Positions 39,829 to 48,593 of a stretch of 64,000 nt of DNA are shown piece by piece (the stretch's first letter is position 1; every line of letters starts with the position of its first letter). The notes under the pieces are model-generated. The model did not search any database and had not been told where the DNA came from. It saw only the letters and a list, made by a program, of their open reading frames with translations. The DNA comes from Mesorhizobium temperatum (GTDB taxonomy: Bacteria; Pseudomonadota; Alphaproteobacteria; Rhizobiales; Rhizobiaceae): NCBI RefSeq assembly GCF_002284575.1, contig NZ_NPKJ01000019.1, positions 186,001 through 250,000 on the forward strand, written 5' to 3'. A program made the translations under genes and the position numbers.

Positions 39829-40848
39829 ATGGCGGCGCTGACTCCTCTCTTATTCATCAGATTGGCCGGATTTACCAGATTGGCCGGATTGAACAGATTG
39901 GCCGGATTGACCAAATTGGCGCTGCCTTTGGCGGCGGCGATGCTGGCGGCAGGAGCGGCCCTGGCCCAAGCTCCGGAATTGCCTGAAACCGTGCCCGTCC
40001 CGGAGCTCAATCAGTCGCAATCAGCGCAAGAAGCCGTACCTGCCGACGTGCCGATCCCCGAGCCGCGCCCTGCGGATGCGCCAAAGCCTGATCAACCTGC
40101 GACCGACAAAATGGACCAGCAGACGTCGGACCAGCATCAGGAAGCCCGGCCGGAGCCGCCGGCAATCGCTCCAACGCCGAGCGAAAAGCCCGCCGAGGCG
40201 CAACCGCCGGCCACCGTCCCGAAACCACCGGAGAAGCCGGCGCAAGCGCAGGAGAAAGAAATCCCTGCCGACCCGCGCTCGGCCTTTGTGCCGCAGGAAA
40301 AAATGCCGGACGAGGAACTTGCCTGCCGCAGGCGGCTGAAGTCGATGGGCGTCGACTTCGAGGAACGCAAGGCCGAGCACGATGCGGCGATCGGCTGCTC
40401 TATCCCCTATCCGGTCGTGCTGAAGACGCTGGGCAAGTCATTGGATATCAACCCCGAAACCGAGCTTAACTGCCAGATGGCCGAGGCCGCCGCGCGCTTC
40501 GCTGCGAACATCATCCAGCCGGCGGCCAAGGCCGAGCTCGGCGCCAATCTCAAGTCGGTCGGCCAGGCATCCGCCTTTGTCTGCCGGCCGCGCCACGGCG
40601 GAGGGAAACTGTCGGAACATGCTTTCGGCAACGCGCTCGACATCGCCAGCTTCACGCTTTCGGACGGCAGGAAGATCGACATCGGCCCGGCGCCGCCGGA
40701 AAAGGACGCGAAATTCCTGAACGCGGTGCGCAAGGCGGCCTGCGGACCGTTCAAGACCGTGCTCGGCCCGGGCAGCGATGCGGATCATTCACTGCATCTC
40801 CATCTCGATCTTGCACCGCGCCGCAACGGCGGCACCTTCTGCCGGTGA
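39829..40848 (+). CDS. Extensin-like C-terminal domain protein 1
   Basis: A 339-residue exported protein. The signal peptide is built in part from an 18-base tandem repeat (RLAGFT, RLAGLN, RLAGLT). A Pro/Glu-rich linker leads to the extensin-like C domain (ACRRRLKSMGVDFEE; FVCRPRHGGGKLSEHAFGNA; LDIASFTLSDG; DHSLHLHLDLAPRRNG). The SEH-x(n)-D and H-H residues resemble the zinc site of D,D-peptidase-like LAS enzymes, so it may act on peptidoglycan. This is inference from the fold. Confidence 0.83.
   Translation: MAALTPLLFIRLAGFTRLAGLNRLAGLTKLALPLAAAMLAAGAALAQAPELPETVPVPELNQSQSAQEAVPADVPIPEPRPADAPKPDQPATDKMDQQTSDQHQEARPEPPAIAPTPSEKPAEAQPPATVPKPPEKPAQAQEKEIPADPRSAFVPQEKMPDEELACRRRLKSMGVDFEERKAEHDAAIGCSIPYPVVLKTLGKSLDINPETELNCQMAEAAARFAANIIQPAAKAELGANLKSVGQASAFVCRPRHGGGKLSEHAFGNALDIASFTLSDGRKIDIGPAPPEKDAKFLNAVRKAACGPFKTVLGPGSDADHSLHLHLDLAPRRNGGTFCR
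39859..39920 (+). repeat. 18-bp tandem repeat inside the signal peptide of the extensin-like protein
   Basis: AGATTGGCCGGATTNACC units at 39859, 39877 and 39895, plus a partial fourth at 39913. It stays in frame and encodes RLAG(F/L)(T/N), so copy number changes would lengthen the hydrophobic stretch by six residues each. Confidence 0.85.
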
Positions 40849-40946
40849 CATGATCCCGGACCGACATGCGCGCCGCAATTTGGCCGCAGCCGTAAACGCA
40901 CCGCTGATTTTTCCTTTACTCTTGGCGGGTAAGCTCCGTCTCATCT

Positions 40947-40999
40947 GATCATGATCCCGAAAAGTGGGATCCGGTTTTCGGAGAAAGGTCATGATCAAA
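40947..40999. repeat. Intergenic repeat, family D
   Basis: TGATCATGATCCCGAAAAGT and the inverted TTTTCGGAGAAAGGTCATGATCA; widely dispersed type in Mesorhizobium-like genomes. Confidence 0.8.
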
Positions 41000-41043
41000 C
41001 AACGACACAGAGCCTGATCGGCTCGGGGACTGGGAACCTGCCA

Positions 41044-41874
41044 ATGGTCGGGATAATTCGCGCCGCGTTCGTCGCCGTGCGGCAAACCAGACGCGCGCGC
41101 ATGATTGCCGGCGGCCTTGCCATCGCAGCGATCTCGGCATGCACCACCGGCAGCGTGCTTTCGCTGGAACCGGCCGTCGATGTCGGCAGCCAGACATCAG
41201 CCGCTCCGAACTACGCCGGCCCGAAATATGCCGGCCCAAAATACGCCGGAATGCAGAGCCTCGTCCCGTCCAACCCATACCTGACCGCCGCCTATCCGCG
41301 CATGGACGAGCCGATGGCGCCGACCGAACAGATGCCGGCCAGCGAGGTCGACTGCCGCAACGAACTGAAAAGCCTGGGCGTCGTCTACACCGATCTTGCG
41401 CCGATCCGCGAAGGCCAGTGCGGCATCGACTATCCGGTCAAGATCTCGGCCATCGGCAGCATCGGGATGAAGCCTGCCGCGACGCTGACCTGCGACATGG
41501 CCGCCACCTTCGCCGGCTGGACCAGGAATGAACTGGTCCCCTCCGCCCGCTGGCGTTATTTCTCCGGCGTCAAGACCATTCGCCAGGGATCGAGCTATTC
41601 CTGCCGCAGGATCGCCGGCGAAGGCGTGCTGTCGGAGCACGGCAAGGGCAACGCCCTCGACGTCATGAGCATCGAGCTCGGCAATGGCAAGGAAATCGAC
41701 GTGCGCAAGCCCGGCCTGTTCGCCTTCCGCACGCGCGGCTTCCTCAATACAGTGCGCGCCGACGGCTGCCAGTATTTCACCACTGTGCTCGGCCCCGGCT
41801 ACAATTACGACCACCGCAACCACTTCCATTTCGACATCAAGAACCGCAGGAACGGCTACCGCGCCTGCCGCTGA
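41044..41874 (+). CDS. Extensin-like C-terminal domain protein 2 (lipoprotein)
   Basis: About 276 residues from ATG 41044 (ATG 41101 is an alternative). GLAIAAISAC is a lipobox. A 15-base tandem repeat encodes YAGPKYAGPKYAG. The C domain repeats the pattern of its upstream neighbour: DCRNELKSLGVVYTDL, YSCRRIAGEGVLSEHGKGNA, LDVMSIELGNG, YDHRNHFHFDIKNRRNG. The two genes look like a tandem duplication, one soluble and one lipid-anchored, separated by a family D repeat. Confidence 0.83.
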   Translation: MVGIIRAAFVAVRQTRRARMIAGGLAIAAISACTTGSVLSLEPAVDVGSQTSAAPNYAGPKYAGPKYAGMQSLVPSNPYLTAAYPRMDEPMAPTEQMPASEVDCRNELKSLGVVYTDLAPIREGQCGIDYPVKISAIGSIGMKPAATLTCDMAATFAGWTRNELVPSARWRYFSGVKTIRQGSSYSCRRIAGEGVLSEHGKGNALDVMSIELGNGKEIDVRKPGLFAFRTRGFLNTVRADGCQYFTTVLGPGYNYDHRNHFHFDIKNRRNGYRACR

Positions 41875-41963
41875 GCCCGAGCGCATGCCCACTGCCCAAG
41901 GTCTGCGCCGCCGCGTAGAATGACGCCACATAAGGTGATGCCGTATCGCCTGGGTGGTATCTC

Positions 41964-42671
41964 GTGAGCCGACGAAGCCTTCGACGACGCGCAACGATCT
42001 GGCTGGTGGCGTTCTGTGCCGGCTATCTCGTGCTCGCCTATTTCGCCGCGCCGGAATTCTGGACCCTGCGGGACCGCAACTTCCGTGCGCAGCGCTTCGC
42101 GATGCTGACGCACACGCCGCAAGGCATTGCGGGCGATCCGATCAATGTCGGCCTTGTCGGCACCAAAAAAGAGCTGGTCCACGCCTTCGCCGTCGCCGGG
42201 TGGGACACGGCCGACGCCCTCACGCTGAAGACCGCGATCGAGATCGGCGAAAGCGTGCTGTTCGAACGGCCCTATCCCGACGCGCCGGTCAGCCGGTTGT
42301 TATTCGAAGGCCGTGCACAGGATCTGGCCTTCGAGAAGCCGGTCGGCGACAGTGCCGACCGGCGTCATCACGTCCGCTTCTGGCAGACCGATGCGACCGG
42401 AGACGATGGCCGGCCGCTCTGGCTGGGGTCGGCAAGCTTCGATCGCGGCGTCGGCCTCAGCCACGACACCGGCGCGATCACCCACCATATCGGTGCCGAC
42501 ATCGACGCCGAGCGCGACTTCCTGATCCGCGACCTGTCTGCCGCAGGCATGCTGATCTCGACCAGCGAGATATCAGGCATCGGTGCGACAAAGACTGGGC
42601 GCAATGGCGGCGGCGATCCCTATTTCACCGACGGCAAGGCGGTGGTGGGCGTGCTGCTGCAGTTGCCGTAG
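41964..42671 (+). CDS. LssY C-terminal domain membrane-anchored protein
   Basis: A 235-residue protein starting at the GTG at 41964. One N-terminal hydrophobic segment (ATIWLVAFCAGYLVLAYFAA) is followed by a LssY_C-like domain: DPINVGLVGTKKELVHAFAV, AGWDTADALT, VRFWQTD and a C-terminal GRNGGGDPYFTDGKAVVGVL. LssY is a Legionella protein near a secretion locus; function of the domain is unknown. Probably inner-membrane-anchored with the domain outside. Confidence 0.75.
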   Translation: MSRRSLRRRATIWLVAFCAGYLVLAYFAAPEFWTLRDRNFRAQRFAMLTHTPQGIAGDPINVGLVGTKKELVHAFAVAGWDTADALTLKTAIEIGESVLFERPYPDAPVSRLLFEGRAQDLAFEKPVGDSADRRHHVRFWQTDATGDDGRPLWLGSASFDRGVGLSHDTGAITHHIGADIDAERDFLIRDLSAAGMLISTSEISGIGATKTGRNGGGDPYFTDGKAVVGVLLQLP

Positions 42672-42716
42672 GCGCAAGGCGAACGGCCGGTCTTCCGCCT
42701 CATCGCTTAACGGCTG

Positions 42717-42908
42717 CTATCGGGAGCCGGCTATCACGACCTTGCCGAACGGTCCCCTCTCCAGATGCTCGAAAGCCTGCGGCACCGCGTCGAAACCATA
42801 AACCTTGTCGATCACCGGCTTGATCGCAAGCGTCTCGATCGCCTCGTTCATCCGCTCGAAGGCGCGCCGCCATCGGAGGCCGCATGAGATGGTTGCGCCC
42901 GCCGGCAT
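42717..42908 (-). pseudogene. Remnant of a zinc-type alcohol dehydrogenase/quinone oxidoreductase
   Basis: About 60 codons ([46 protein letters not shown]) match the conserved C-terminus of NAD(P)-dependent alcohol dehydrogenases, which ends HLExGxxFGKVVI. Nothing upstream continues the domain, so it is a truncated leftover. Confidence 0.75.
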
Positions 42909-42963
42909 GAAAAATGACCGCGATCTATTTTCGAAGGCCGCGCCACAATGCTATTGACCCCGC

Positions 42964-44274
42964 ATGCTCTATGCTGAAATCGCCATCGTGGCCGCCCTCA
43001 TCTGCGTGAACGGCCTTCTGGCCATGTCCGAACTTGCCATCGTCTCGTCACGGCCGGCCCGCCTCAGGGCGATGATCGACCGCGATGTCAAGGGCGCCGG
43101 CCGCGCCTTGGCGCTCGGCTCCAATCCCGGCAAATTCCTGTCGTCGGTGCAGATCGGCATCACTCTGGTCGGTGTTTTATCCGGCGCCTTTTCCGGCGCC
43201 ACGCTCGGCGAGCGGCTGTCCGTGTTCCTGGCATCGACCGGCGTCCGCGAAAGCCTTGCCGACCCGATCGGCGTCGGCATCGTCGTCGCCCTCATCACCT
43301 ACTTCTCGCTCATCATTGGCGAACTGGTGCCCAAGCAGATCGCGCTGCGCGATCCCGAACGCGTCGCCGCCAGGGTTGCTCCGGCGATGACCATCCTCGC
43401 CACCGTCTCGGCGCCGCTGGTCTTCCTGCTCGACATTTCCGGCCGCGCTATGCTGTGGCTGCTCGGCCAACGCGGTGAAAGCGAGGAGAAGGTCACCGAC
43501 GAGGAGATCAAGATGCTGGTCGCCGAGGCCGAGCATCACGGCACCATCGAATCCGACGAACGGCGCATGATCGCCGGCGTCATGCGGCTCGGCGACCGCG
43601 CTGTCCGCGCGGTGATGACGCCGCGCACCGAGGTCGACTGGATCAACCTGCAGTCCGACGACACGGCGATCCGCAAACTCTTGATGGAGACCCAGCATTC
43701 GCGCCTGCCAGCCGGCGATGGCAGTGTCGACGCCATGATCGGCGTCGTCCAGACCCGCGACGTGCTGGCCGCGATGCTTGGCGGTCGCGCACTCGACCCG
43801 CGCCGGCACGTGCGCACCGCTCCCATCGTCCATGACCAGGCCGACGCGCTGGATGTCCTTTCGACACTCAAGGAGTCCAACGTGCCGATGGCGCTGGTCC
43901 ATGACGAATACGGCCATTTCGAAGGCATCGTCACCCCGGCGGACATACTGGAAGCCATCACCGGCGTCTTCCGGGCGGACCTCGACGCCGGTGATGAGGA
44001 AAACGCCGTCAAGCGCGAGGACGGCTCATGGCTGCTCGCCGGCTACATGCAGGCCGACGAGATGGCAGACGTTCTCGGCATCGACCTGCCCGAGAATCGC
44101 GACTACGAGACCGTCGCCGGTTACGTGCTGTCGCACATGCACCATCTGCCGGCGACCGGCGAATGCGTGGATGCGCAGGGCTGGCGCTTCGAGGTCGTCG
44201 ACCTCGACGGCCGCCGCATCGACAAGCTCATCGCCACCCGCCTGCCCGGCGGTCACCGCGAAATCGTGCGGTAA
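42964..44274 (+). CDS. CNNM/CorC-type hemolysin-family membrane protein
   Basis: A 436-residue protein with DUF21/CNNM membrane helices at residues 1 to about 150 (NGLLAMSELAIVSSRPARLR; FLSSVQIGITLVGVLSGAF; LIIGELVPKQIAL), a CBS pair (VMTPRTEVDWINLQSDDTAI; VPMALVHDEYGHFEGIVTPA) and a C-terminal CorC_HlyC domain (WLLAGYMQADEMADVLGIDL). Proteins of this layout are linked to magnesium/cobalt export and membrane integrity. Despite the hemolysin name, a toxin role is not implied. Confidence 0.92.
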   Translation: MLYAEIAIVAALICVNGLLAMSELAIVSSRPARLRAMIDRDVKGAGRALALGSNPGKFLSSVQIGITLVGVLSGAFSGATLGERLSVFLASTGVRESLADPIGVGIVVALITYFSLIIGELVPKQIALRDPERVAARVAPAMTILATVSAPLVFLLDISGRAMLWLLGQRGESEEKVTDEEIKMLVAEAEHHGTIESDERRMIAGVMRLGDRAVRAVMTPRTEVDWINLQSDDTAIRKLLMETQHSRLPAGDGSVDAMIGVVQTRDVLAAMLGGRALDPRRHVRTAPIVHDQADALDVLSTLKESNVPMALVHDEYGHFEGIVTPADILEAITGVFRADLDAGDEENAVKREDGSWLLAGYMQADEMADVLGIDLPENRDYETVAGYVLSHMHHLPATGECVDAQGWRFEVVDLDGRRIDKLIATRLPGGHREIVR

Positions 44275-44407
44275 CAATCAACACGATGTGTGGGGCCCCT
44301 TCGAATGTCAGCTCTTGACCGATATTGTTGAAAGGTCAGAAGCGCCACGAAGCATGCGCCGACGATAGAATTCTATTTCTTGGCGAGGCTCTTCTTGGAA
44401 ACAGGAT

Positions 44408-44542
44408 TCAATAATCCGACCTCTCGTGAAAGTGTTCTGCGCAAGCCGCTTCAATGGTTTGGCCGAGGACGTTTTCAACATATTTACCCAATGCTGCCAC
44501 CGAGTTGCACGACTTGCCGAGATTGATATTGCCATCGGCCAT
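44408..44542 (-). CDS. Possible 44-residue protein
   Basis: An open frame from ATG 44542 (MADGNINLGKSCNSVAALGK, then YVENVLGQTIEAACAEHFHE). Amino acid composition is more protein-like than the other frames here, but no ribosome-binding site is visible and I know no homologue. It fills a low-GC stretch between the CNNM gene and the convergent AraC gene, where nothing else is seen. Confidence 0.25.
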   Translation of the reverse strand: MADGNINLGKSCNSVAALGKYVENVLGQTIEAACAEHFHERSDY

Positions 44543-44610
44543 GCGGATGCGCGAGCGGCCGTCGCCAGTCGGAGCATTTTGTGTTCCCCAAATTGGCCTC
44601 CGGCCGCCGG

Positions 44611-45708
44611 CTATCCACGCCGGCCGTCGCGCCACCCAGCTGGCGAGACGCCCGCGAGCTTCTTGAAGCTCCGGCTGAAGGCCGCTTCGGACTCGTAGCC
44701 GACATCACGCCCGACCGCCGAGACTTTGGCCAGCCCATCAGTGAGCAGTCGTGCGGCCAGTTGCACGCGCCATCGCGTGAGATATTGCATCGGCGGGCAG
44801 CCGACGAGACGCGTGAAGCGGGCCGCAAGGACGGACCGCGAGACGCCGGTTTCGCGTGCAAGTTCTTCAATTGTCCAGCCACGCGCCGGATTCTCGTGAA
44901 CAAGCGCAACAGCCCGGCCGACGGCGGGGTCGCGCAAGCCGGCCAGCCAGCCGGTCTGCTCCGGCGGCAGTGCCTCAAGATAGCGGCGAACGACCTCAAC
45001 GAACATCAGCTCGCTGAGGCGCAGGCGGATGCATTCAGCGCCAGGCCGTTGAACGGACACCTCTGCCAGCGTTAGCTCGATCAGCCGGTCGAGCAGATCG
45101 CTCGGTGCGCCGGCCGCGCGCCGAATGCGTATCAGCGGAGGAAGGGCCCCGAGCAGAGGATTGAACGGCCGTGCATCGCAACCAAGAAAACCGCAGACAT
45201 ATCTTGTCAGGAGGGGGCCGTCGCCACCTTCGTTGACCACGAAAGGCAGTTGTCCAGCCGCCATGGCGCGAAAGAAATCGAGCGAATCTTCCGGGCTCAA
45301 ACCTGATCGCACTCCGGACGCACTGCACATCGCGTACGAATCCTCATGCGGGATCACAAGTATGTCGCCTTCGGCAAACTCCATCGGCGAACCCTCATCG
45401 ATGCTGACCGAGCCCGATCCTTGGGTGATGATGTGGTAGGAAATCACGTGTTGGGCGCGCGGCAGGATGAGATGGGCAAATGAATCCGCCCGCGGCACTT
45501 CCACACTCCAGGGCGAAGAGGCATCGACCCAGAAGAAAAGCGCGCCGGTAAGCTTTATCACGCGCAGCACATCCGAAAGCACATCCTTGTCCGGCGTCGC
45601 CGAAGGTGCGGCATCGGCAACGACCTCTTCCGGTGGCCGCCCAGGCGATGGCGCAAGAACGGACGCTGCGGCAAGCGATTGAGACGCTGGGTCATGGAGC
45701 GTGCCCAT
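44611..45708 (-). CDS. AraC-family regulator with cupin sensor domain
   Basis: About 365 residues. A cupin domain (SFAHLILPRAQHVISYHIIT, GSVSIDEGSPMEFAEGDILV) is followed by an AraC DNA-binding domain with two helix-turn-helix units (WTIEELARETGVSRSVLAAR; LTRWRVQLAARLLTDGLAKV; GYESEAAFSRSFKKLAGVSP). The layout is that of AraC_binding/Cupin_6 regulators often found next to reductases or methyltransferases. It is divergent from the fused methyltransferase, 76 bases away, and probably controls it. Confidence 0.88.
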   Translation of the reverse strand: MGTLHDPASQSLAAASVLAPSPGRPPEEVVADAAPSATPDKDVLSDVLRVIKLTGALFFWVDASSPWSVEVPRADSFAHLILPRAQHVISYHIITQGSGSVSIDEGSPMEFAEGDILVIPHEDSYAMCSASGVRSGLSPEDSLDFFRAMAAGQLPFVVNEGGDGPLLTRYVCGFLGCDARPFNPLLGALPPLIRIRRAAGAPSDLLDRLIELTLAEVSVQRPGAECIRLRLSELMFVEVVRRYLEALPPEQTGWLAGLRDPAVGRAVALVHENPARGWTIEELARETGVSRSVLAARFTRLVGCPPMQYLTRWRVQLAARLLTDGLAKVSAVGRDVGYESEAAFSRSFKKLAGVSPAGWRDGRRG

Positions 45709-45784
45709 GGCCAAGTCTACTATGCGCCGAACAGCATATCCACCGCGCATCCCGTGCAGTCCATGCGATCAACGGAGGTCGGCC

Positions 45785-46897
45785 ATGTCTACTTATTGCT
45801 TCTTCGACGTGCGTGAAATCACAGACCAAGCCAAAGTCGAGCAGTATCTGGCATGGGTCTTTGCAACGGTTGAACAATATGGAGGGCGCTATTTGGTGCT
45901 GGGCGGGAAATCCGACCTTGTCGAAGGAGACTGGCAGCCGGTCTATCCGGTCATCGTCGAATTTGCCGACGCCGAGCATGCCAAGCGCTGGTATTCATCG
46001 CCCGAATACGAGCCGCTGAAAGCGCTTCGCGTCGACGGAACCCGATCCAACGCAGTGTTCCTTGAAGGTGCCACGCCGGGATCTGAGGACGCGGCGGTCC
46101 AGATCCTGCGGAGTAGGACATCGAAAACTCCGGCTGAAATCTACGATTCACTGTTCGTTCCAGCGCTATTCCGACAATGGGGACCCATCGTCGCCGCCGA
46201 GGCGCGAATAGGGAGGGGCGACCGCGTGATCGACATCGCCTGCGGTACGGGTGTGCTGGCGCTCGCGGCCCTCGATCGCGTTCGCGCGGAGGGCAAGGTG
46301 GTCGGGCTTGACCCCAATCCCGACATGCTTTGCGTTGCCCGCCGCAAAAGCACTCGCATCGAATGGCGAGAAGGGCGCGCCGAGCAGATTCCGTTTCCGG
46401 ATGAAAGCTTCGACGTCGCAGTCAGCCAGTTTGGCCTGATGTTCTTCGAGAATCGAGCAGCCGGACTGCGGGAAATGATGCGCGTGCTTAAGACCGGCGG
46501 CCGGCTCGCCGTCGCAGTCTGCGACTCGCTCGACCAGTCGCCCGGCTATGCCGCAGTGGCGGATATGCTTGAACGGCTGTTTGGAAGCGACGTTGCGAAT
46601 GCGTTCCGCGCCCCCTTTGTGCTCGGCAATGCGGAGTTACTGCTCTCGCTCTGCGCGAAGGCAGGCATAGAGCGTGCCGAGGTGAAGCGGCACCGCGGAA
46701 CGGTCCGTTTTGCCTCGATCGAGTCGCTGATCTCGACTGAAAGAGCCTGCATCTGGACGTTGGGCGGGCTTTTGGACAACGAGCAGTTCAAGCGGCTTCT
46801 GGAGGAGGCCGAGCGGGCACTTATGCCTTTCGTGACAGCGGTCGGCGCCGTCGCTTTCGACATGCCGGCGCTGGTCATCACGGCATCCAAGGACTGA
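45785..46897 (+). CDS. DUF1330 domain fused to a class I SAM methyltransferase
   Basis: A 370-residue protein from ATG 45785 with ACGGAGG upstream. Residues 1-95 are a DUF1330 (dimeric alpha-beta barrel) domain: YCFFDVREITDQAKVEQYLA, GGRYLVLGGKSDLVEGDWQP, FADAEHAKRWYSSPEY. Residues about 125-360 are a methyltransferase: VIDIACGTGVLALAALDRVR binds SAM, then EGRAEQIPFPDESFDVAVSQ and REMMRVLKTGGRLAVAV. Methyl acceptor unknown. I do not know this fusion as a common one. Confidence 0.85.
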   Translation: MSTYCFFDVREITDQAKVEQYLAWVFATVEQYGGRYLVLGGKSDLVEGDWQPVYPVIVEFADAEHAKRWYSSPEYEPLKALRVDGTRSNAVFLEGATPGSEDAAVQILRSRTSKTPAEIYDSLFVPALFRQWGPIVAAEARIGRGDRVIDIACGTGVLALAALDRVRAEGKVVGLDPNPDMLCVARRKSTRIEWREGRAEQIPFPDESFDVAVSQFGLMFFENRAAGLREMMRVLKTGGRLAVAVCDSLDQSPGYAAVADMLERLFGSDVANAFRAPFVLGNAELLLSLCAKAGIERAEVKRHRGTVRFASIESLISTERACIWTLGGLLDNEQFKRLLEEAERALMPFVTAVGAVAFDMPALVITASKD

Positions 46898-47048
46898 CGA
46901 TGGGGCTGATTCCAGTTATTTCGGCCGTCCGCGGTTCACGTGAACCTGCCGAAGGTCCGAGAAGGGTCAACTCGAGCGCGAAGGGCAAGTTGTGTGCGTC
47001 AAGTTCTGCAAAAATGGCGTGGCATTCAGCGGCGACGTTGGCAACGCG

Positions 47049-47168
47049 TCACCCCAACGGAAATACCAGCTCGACCTCGTAGAAAACGATGAGCCCGGCC
47101 AACACCAATAGGAGAGCAAGCAAGCCTGCGCCGAGTAATGACTCGAACTTGTTTCCGTCGCTGCGCAT
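47049..47168 (-). CDS. 39-residue single-helix membrane protein
   Basis: From ATG 47168: MRSDGNKFESLLGAGLLALL, then LVLAGLIVFYEVELVFPLG and a stop. One clear transmembrane helix of about 20 residues with polar N-terminal and acidic flanks, as in small bacterial membrane proteins. No strong ribosome-binding site is visible. It lies divergently next to another membrane protein gene at 47216. No known family recognised. Confidence 0.45.
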   Translation of the reverse strand: MRSDGNKFESLLGAGLLALLLVLAGLIVFYEVELVFPLG

Positions 47169-47215
47169 TGGAACGCCAATGGTTGACAAGTTGCTAATCT
47201 TTATGTGACACTTTT

Positions 47216-47920
47216 GTGACAATTGCAAGTGTGGAAAAGAAAGCCCCGCTTCTGTTCAGCGAATGGAGACCGACACTCGCCATTGTTGCAGGATTATCTC
47301 TGCTGATTCTTTGTGCAAGTTTTGCACAAGATTTAAGCTTGTACGCTGGACAGGAGCCGGACCTGTCGACAAAAATATGGCTCCTTGATGTCGATGTGGA
47401 ACGGAGCGCGTTCACTTGGGTCTCCGTGCTGGTGCTTTTTTTCTGTAGCCGTCTTCTATTTCAGTGCGGAGACGATGCGGCGGGCCGTAGCAGTCAGTTC
47501 ACCTGGCATTGGTACTTCTTAGGCTTCCTGTTCCTGCTTCTTTCTTTCGATGAATTCACGGGCCTTCATGAGAAGCTATCCGCTGCGTTGGCTGCGAGGT
47601 CAACCAATACGGGCCTGCTGTATTTTGCATGGGCAGCGCCGGCAGGCATCCTTAGCTTGGTGGGGCTAGCTGCCTTTGTTCCATTCATCCGCTCTTTCCC
47701 GACATCGCTCGCCGTGCTGTTGGCGGTTTCGGCGGCGCTGTTTCTTGGCGGAGCGGTCGGGCTTGAAATGATCGGCGGCAGCGTTGCAGAGGCGGAAGGT
47801 ATGGAATCCTTGCGCTATCGCATGCTGGCGAACATCGAAGAAGGTCTCGAACTTGTCGGGACACTGACTTTTATCTACGCACTACTCTCATACCGTGAGA
47901 TAACATCACGCAAGTGCTGA
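47216..47920 (+). CDS. Hypothetical membrane protein, atypical base composition
   Basis: About 234 residues if GTG 47216 is used; GTG 47231 (EKKAPLLFSEW) is an alternative. Five or six hydrophobic segments are visible (PTLAIVAGLSLLILCAS; FTWVSVLVLFFCSRLLF; WYFLGFLFLLLSFDEFTGLH; AAPAGILSLVGLAAFVPF; LAVLLAVSAALFLGGAVG). Acidic and histidine residues at helix ends (FDEFTGLHE, EEGLELVG) could bind a metal. The GC is lower than its neighbours, suggesting transfer. Convergent with otnC. Family not recognised. Confidence 0.6.
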   Translation: MTIASVEKKAPLLFSEWRPTLAIVAGLSLLILCASFAQDLSLYAGQEPDLSTKIWLLDVDVERSAFTWVSVLVLFFCSRLLFQCGDDAAGRSSQFTWHWYFLGFLFLLLSFDEFTGLHEKLSAALAARSTNTGLLYFAWAAPAGILSLVGLAAFVPFIRSFPTSLAVLLAVSAALFLGGAVGLEMIGGSVAEAEGMESLRYRMLANIEEGLELVGTLTFIYALLSYREITSRKC

Positions 47921-47927
47921 GGGTATG

Positions 47928-48593
47928 CTAATGATGGTGCTCGTCTTGCTCCGGCAAGGATATCCCGAAAACCCGCACCAAATCGGCGACCTGTTCCGGC
48001 GACAGGTAGCGGGGGTTGAGGCCGCGTAACAGCAGATAGAGCCTTGCGGTTTCTTCCAGCTCCTCGGTAGCGAATACGGCGGCCTCGAGCGTTTCGCCCG
48101 CGACCACGGGACCGTGGTTTGCCAGCAGCACCGAGGAGTAGCGCCCGGCAAGGCCCTTGATCGCAGCGACAACCGCCGGGTCGCCTGGCCGATGGTAGGA
48201 CACCAGCGCGGTTTGTCCGGCGCGCATCAGATAGTAGGGCGTCATCGGCGGCAGCACTGCCTTAGGATCGATTTCCGGCAGCATGGAAAGGGCGACTGCG
48301 TGGGTCGAGTGCAAGTGCACAATGGCGCGCGCCTCTGCCCTCGTCTGATAGAGCGCAGTATGCAACGGAATTTCCTTGGTCGGCGCATCGCCAGAGGTCA
48401 GCCTACCGTGCGCATCGAGGCGGGAAATTCGGGCAGGATCCAGGAATCCTAGCGAGGCATTGGTGGGTGTGACCAGCCAGCCGCCATCATCGAGCCGCAG
48501 GCTGATATTGCCTGATGATCCCGGCGTCAGCCCGCGCTCGAACAATGAACGTCCGAAGCGGCAGATATCGTCCCTCAGCTTGGTCTCAGTCAC
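47928..48593 (-). CDS. otnC: 3-oxo-tetronate 4-phosphate decarboxylase (class II aldolase family)
   Basis: A 221-residue aldolase/adducin-family protein: SLFERGLTPGSSGNISLRLD, VHLHSTHAVALSML (metal-binding HxH), LLANHGPVVAG with a further His, and a C-terminal HHH. With OtnK and OtnI encoded nearby it is best read as OtnC, which splits 3-oxo-tetronate 4-phosphate to dihydroxyacetone phosphate and CO2. It starts at GTG 48593, overlapping the stop of the lacI-type gene by 4 bases (GTGA). Confidence 0.88.
   Translation of the reverse strand: MTETKLRDDICRFGRSLFERGLTPGSSGNISLRLDDGGWLVTPTNASLGFLDPARISRLDAHGRLTSGDAPTKEIPLHTALYQTRAEARAIVHLHSTHAVALSMLPEIDPKAVLPPMTPYYLMRAGQTALVSYHRPGDPAVVAAIKGLAGRYSSVLLANHGPVVAGETLEAAVFATEELEETARLYLLLRGLNPRYLSPEQVADLVRVFGISLPEQDEHHH

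Noticed and set aside
42964..44274. Hemolysin toxin
   Set aside because: The name is historical; CNNM and CBS domains point to ion transport.
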